Below, piece by piece: positions 14,006 through 15,404 of a stretch of 15,404 nt of DNA. Positions within the stretch are counted from its first letter, which is position 1; each line of letters begins with the position of its first letter. Source of the stretch: CAZOIA01 sp964579675 (GTDB lineage Bacteria; Planctomycetota; Phycisphaerae; UBA1845; PWPN01); NCBI GenBank assembly GCA_964579675.1, contig CAZOIA010000137.1, forward strand, positions 1-15,404. Direction: 5' to 3'. The notes below the pieces were generated by a model, which saw only the letters and a list, made by a program, of their open reading frames with translations, did not search any database and had not been told where the DNA came from. The position numbers and the translations under genes were made by a program.

Positions 14006-15327
14006 CGGACGCGGACTTCCTGGCGTCGGAGCGGGAGCAGTTGCTGATCGTCAGCGACCCGGGTGAGTTGGCCCGTTTCGTTCGTGGGCGATATCCCCAG
14101 TTCGACGTCGCGGTCAGCCCGACGTACCTGGCGGGTATTGCGGCGCTGGCCCGGCACCGCACGCGGGGGCTGCTGGTGGGTGTTGATCCGACGGCCCGCA
14201 AGCTGGGCAGCGCGGTTGCCGGCCTGCGCAAGGCGGCCGGCCCGTCCTCGCGGATCGTCTTGTGTTGCCTGCCCAGCGGTGAACCACTGGCCCGGCAGGT
14301 CCTGTCCGCCGGCGCCGACGACTACCTGATCTATCCGCCCAGCGGCGATCAGCTTGACAGCGCTCTTGCCCTGCCCACAGCGGGCCTAGTCGTGGGAGAC
14401 CTCACGCCGACCGAGACCATGCCCACCTGGGACGAGCTGACCGCCCTGGCCGGCGTGCTTGCCGGGCTCGGGGGTGGACGCCTGCGGACGCTTGATCGAC
14501 TCTGCCGGTTGATCGCCGACTCGATGCGGACGACCTTCGTCTGCATTGTCGTCGATGACGAGTCCGCCCACGTCGGGGATGCCGGCACCACCCCGGCGCT
14601 CGTGGAAACGATCACTGCCGGCGGGCGGAGACTCGGGAGAATCCTCGTCGGCCCCCGCCTGCGAGAGCCTTTCTCCGCCGCCGAGGTCGAGAAGCTTCGC
14701 CACTATAGTCGGCTCATCGCTCATCTGCTCGCAGCCGCCGACCGGCAGCACCAGTGGCAGACGCTGGCCATGACCGACGAGGTATCCGGGTTGCCCAACC
14801 GGCGTTACGCTATGCAGGTGCTTGAGTCTATTGTCCATCGGGCCGCGGTCGAACGGTCACGCCTGACCGTGCTCCTGTTTGATCTGGATGGCTTCAAGCA
14901 CTTCAACGACACCTACGGGCATGCCGCGGGCGATCAGATCATCCGGGAGACCGGCCAGTTGTTCCGTCGGCACTGCCGGCGGCACGATATCGTGGCCCGC
15001 TATGCCGGCGATGAGTTCGTCGTCCTTTTCTGGGACGCCGAGCAGCCGAGGAAGGCCGGCTCGAAGCATCCGACTGATGCCCTGGGCGTCCTGAGGCGAT
15101 TTATGAAGTCCCTGGAGTCACACGAGTTCCCCAAGCTCGGCCCCGAAGCGACGGGCCGAATCACCATCAGCGGCGGCCTGGCCACTTATCCCTGGGACGC
15201 CGAGGACGCCCGGCGCCTCATCGAGCGCGCCGACCAAGCGATGCTCCAGGCCAAGCGCGACGGTAAGAACCGGATCTACCTCGTCGGATCCGAAGGCCAA
15301 CCGGCGGAAGAGACAACCACCGGTTAG
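14002..15327 (+). CDS. Diguanylate cyclase with pseudo-receiver and GAF-like domains
   Basis: 441 aa, with its start overlapping the previous stop by four bases. Residues about 13-125 are receiver-like (LLIVSDP with D19; LLVGVDP with D62; SAGADDYLIYPP). The conserved Lys is replaced by Tyr111, so it is probably a pseudo-receiver. Residues about 145-247 resemble a shortened GAF domain, ending in PFSAAEVEKLRHYSRLIAHLL. The C-terminal GGDEF domain has TDEVSGLPNRR (258-268), LLFDLDGFKHFND (291-303) with metal-binding D294, the active-site variant AGDEF (335-339), and SGGLA plus the ERADQAMLQAK helix. AGDEF variants can be active. The inhibitory I-site RxxD is present as R326-R-H-D329, five residues before AGDEF. 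It is expected to make c-di-GMP from two GTP with product feedback. Confidence 0.9.
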   Translation: MTDADFLASEREQLLIVSDPGELARFVRGRYPQFDVAVSPTYLAGIAALARHRTRGLLVGVDPTARKLGSAVAGLRKAAGPSSRIVLCCLPSGEPLARQVLSAGADDYLIYPPSGDQLDSALALPTAGLVVGDLTPTETMPTWDELTALAGVLAGLGGGRLRTLDRLCRLIADSMRTTFVCIVVDDESAHVGDAGTTPALVETITAGGRRLGRILVGPRLREPFSAAEVEKLRHYSRLIAHLLAAADRQHQWQTLAMTDEVSGLPNRRYAMQVLESIVHRAAVERSRLTVLLFDLDGFKHFNDTYGHAAGDQIIRETGQLFRRHCRRHDIVARYAGDEFVVLFWDAEQPRKAGSKHPTDALGVLRRFMKSLESHEFPKLGPEATGRITISGGLATYPWDAEDARRLIERADQAMLQAKRDGKNRIYLVGSEGQPAEETTTG

Positions 15328-15366
15328 GGCCAGAAGGGACCGGGACCAGGGGGTGCATGACACTTT

Positions 15367-15392
15367 GGGCGGCTTGTTGGAAGGCGCCGCCC
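15367..15392 (+). terminator. GC hairpin after the diguanylate cyclase
   Basis: GGGCGGC (15367-15373) and GCCGCCC (15386-15392) form a perfect 7-bp stem with a 12-base loop, 40 bases after the cyclase stop. Only a weak T-rich stretch (GTGTTT) follows before the window ends. It is a possible end of the signalling operon. The remaining bases after 15327 show no gene. Confidence 0.33.
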
Positions 15393-15404
15393 CAGGTGTT
15401 TCCG

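Noticed and set aside
1..15404. tRNA or rRNA genes, CRISPR repeats, insertion sequences, att sites
   Set aside because: None seen on reading both strands: no regularly spaced repeats, no transposase or integrase motifs, no tRNA-like cloverleaf with a T-loop sequence.

Overview
The window reads as a GC-rich chromosomal segment of a planctomycete, probably of the Phycisphaerae type. The best pointer is the C-terminus of the first protein: a pair of dockerin-like Asp-rich loops with the phrasing typical of planctomycete secreted proteins (D-F-D-G-D...D-V-D...E-D-F...C-L-S-G). The coupled signalling genes with degenerate receiver domains fit the same group. The lineage is inferred from protein style only, since there is no rRNA marker. 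I see no insertion sequence, CRISPR array, tRNA, rRNA or phage gene.

Layout. 222-3992 (+) encodes a large secreted modular glycoside-hydrolase-like protein with a dockerin-like tail. 4181-5632 (+) encodes an orphan membrane histidine kinase carrying the RegB/PrrB-type quinone motif GGxxNPF. 5690-6049 and 6003-6437 (+) form an overlapping MNT nucleotidyltransferase/HEPN pair. 6521-7666 and 7669-8358 (+) encode an FtsX/MacB-type permease and its ATPase. 8453-9313 and 9327-10664 (+) encode a GT2 and a GT4 glycosyltransferase. 10840-10947 and 11217-11330 (+) are two tiny paralogous hydrophobic proteins of 35 and 37 residues. 11514-13028 (-) encodes a D-Ala-D-Ala carboxypeptidase (PBP4/DacB). 13148-14005 and 14002-15327 (+) are a translationally coupled pair: a degenerate receiver protein and a receiver/GAF-like/GGDEF diguanylate cyclase.

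The most unusual feature is the duplicated unit at 10718-11330. Each copy has a TTGACA-N18-nnCAAT promoter-like element, a leader of about 90 nt and an ORF of 35-37 codons. The proteins share IPRL...T.PLR..G.D.D.G. By hand alignment the untranslated leader (33 of 43 columns identical) is better conserved than the coding DNA (53 of 99 bases). This suggests a cis-acting or structured RNA travelling with a small membrane protein. I do not recognise the family.

Together the genes describe a cell-envelope and signalling neighbourhood: secreted carbohydrate-active protein, sensor kinase, lipoprotein/efflux-type ABC transporter, surface-glycan transferases, murein hydrolase and c-di-GMP synthesis. 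They look like several small transcription units rather than one operon. No stretch longer than 300 bases lacks a gene.
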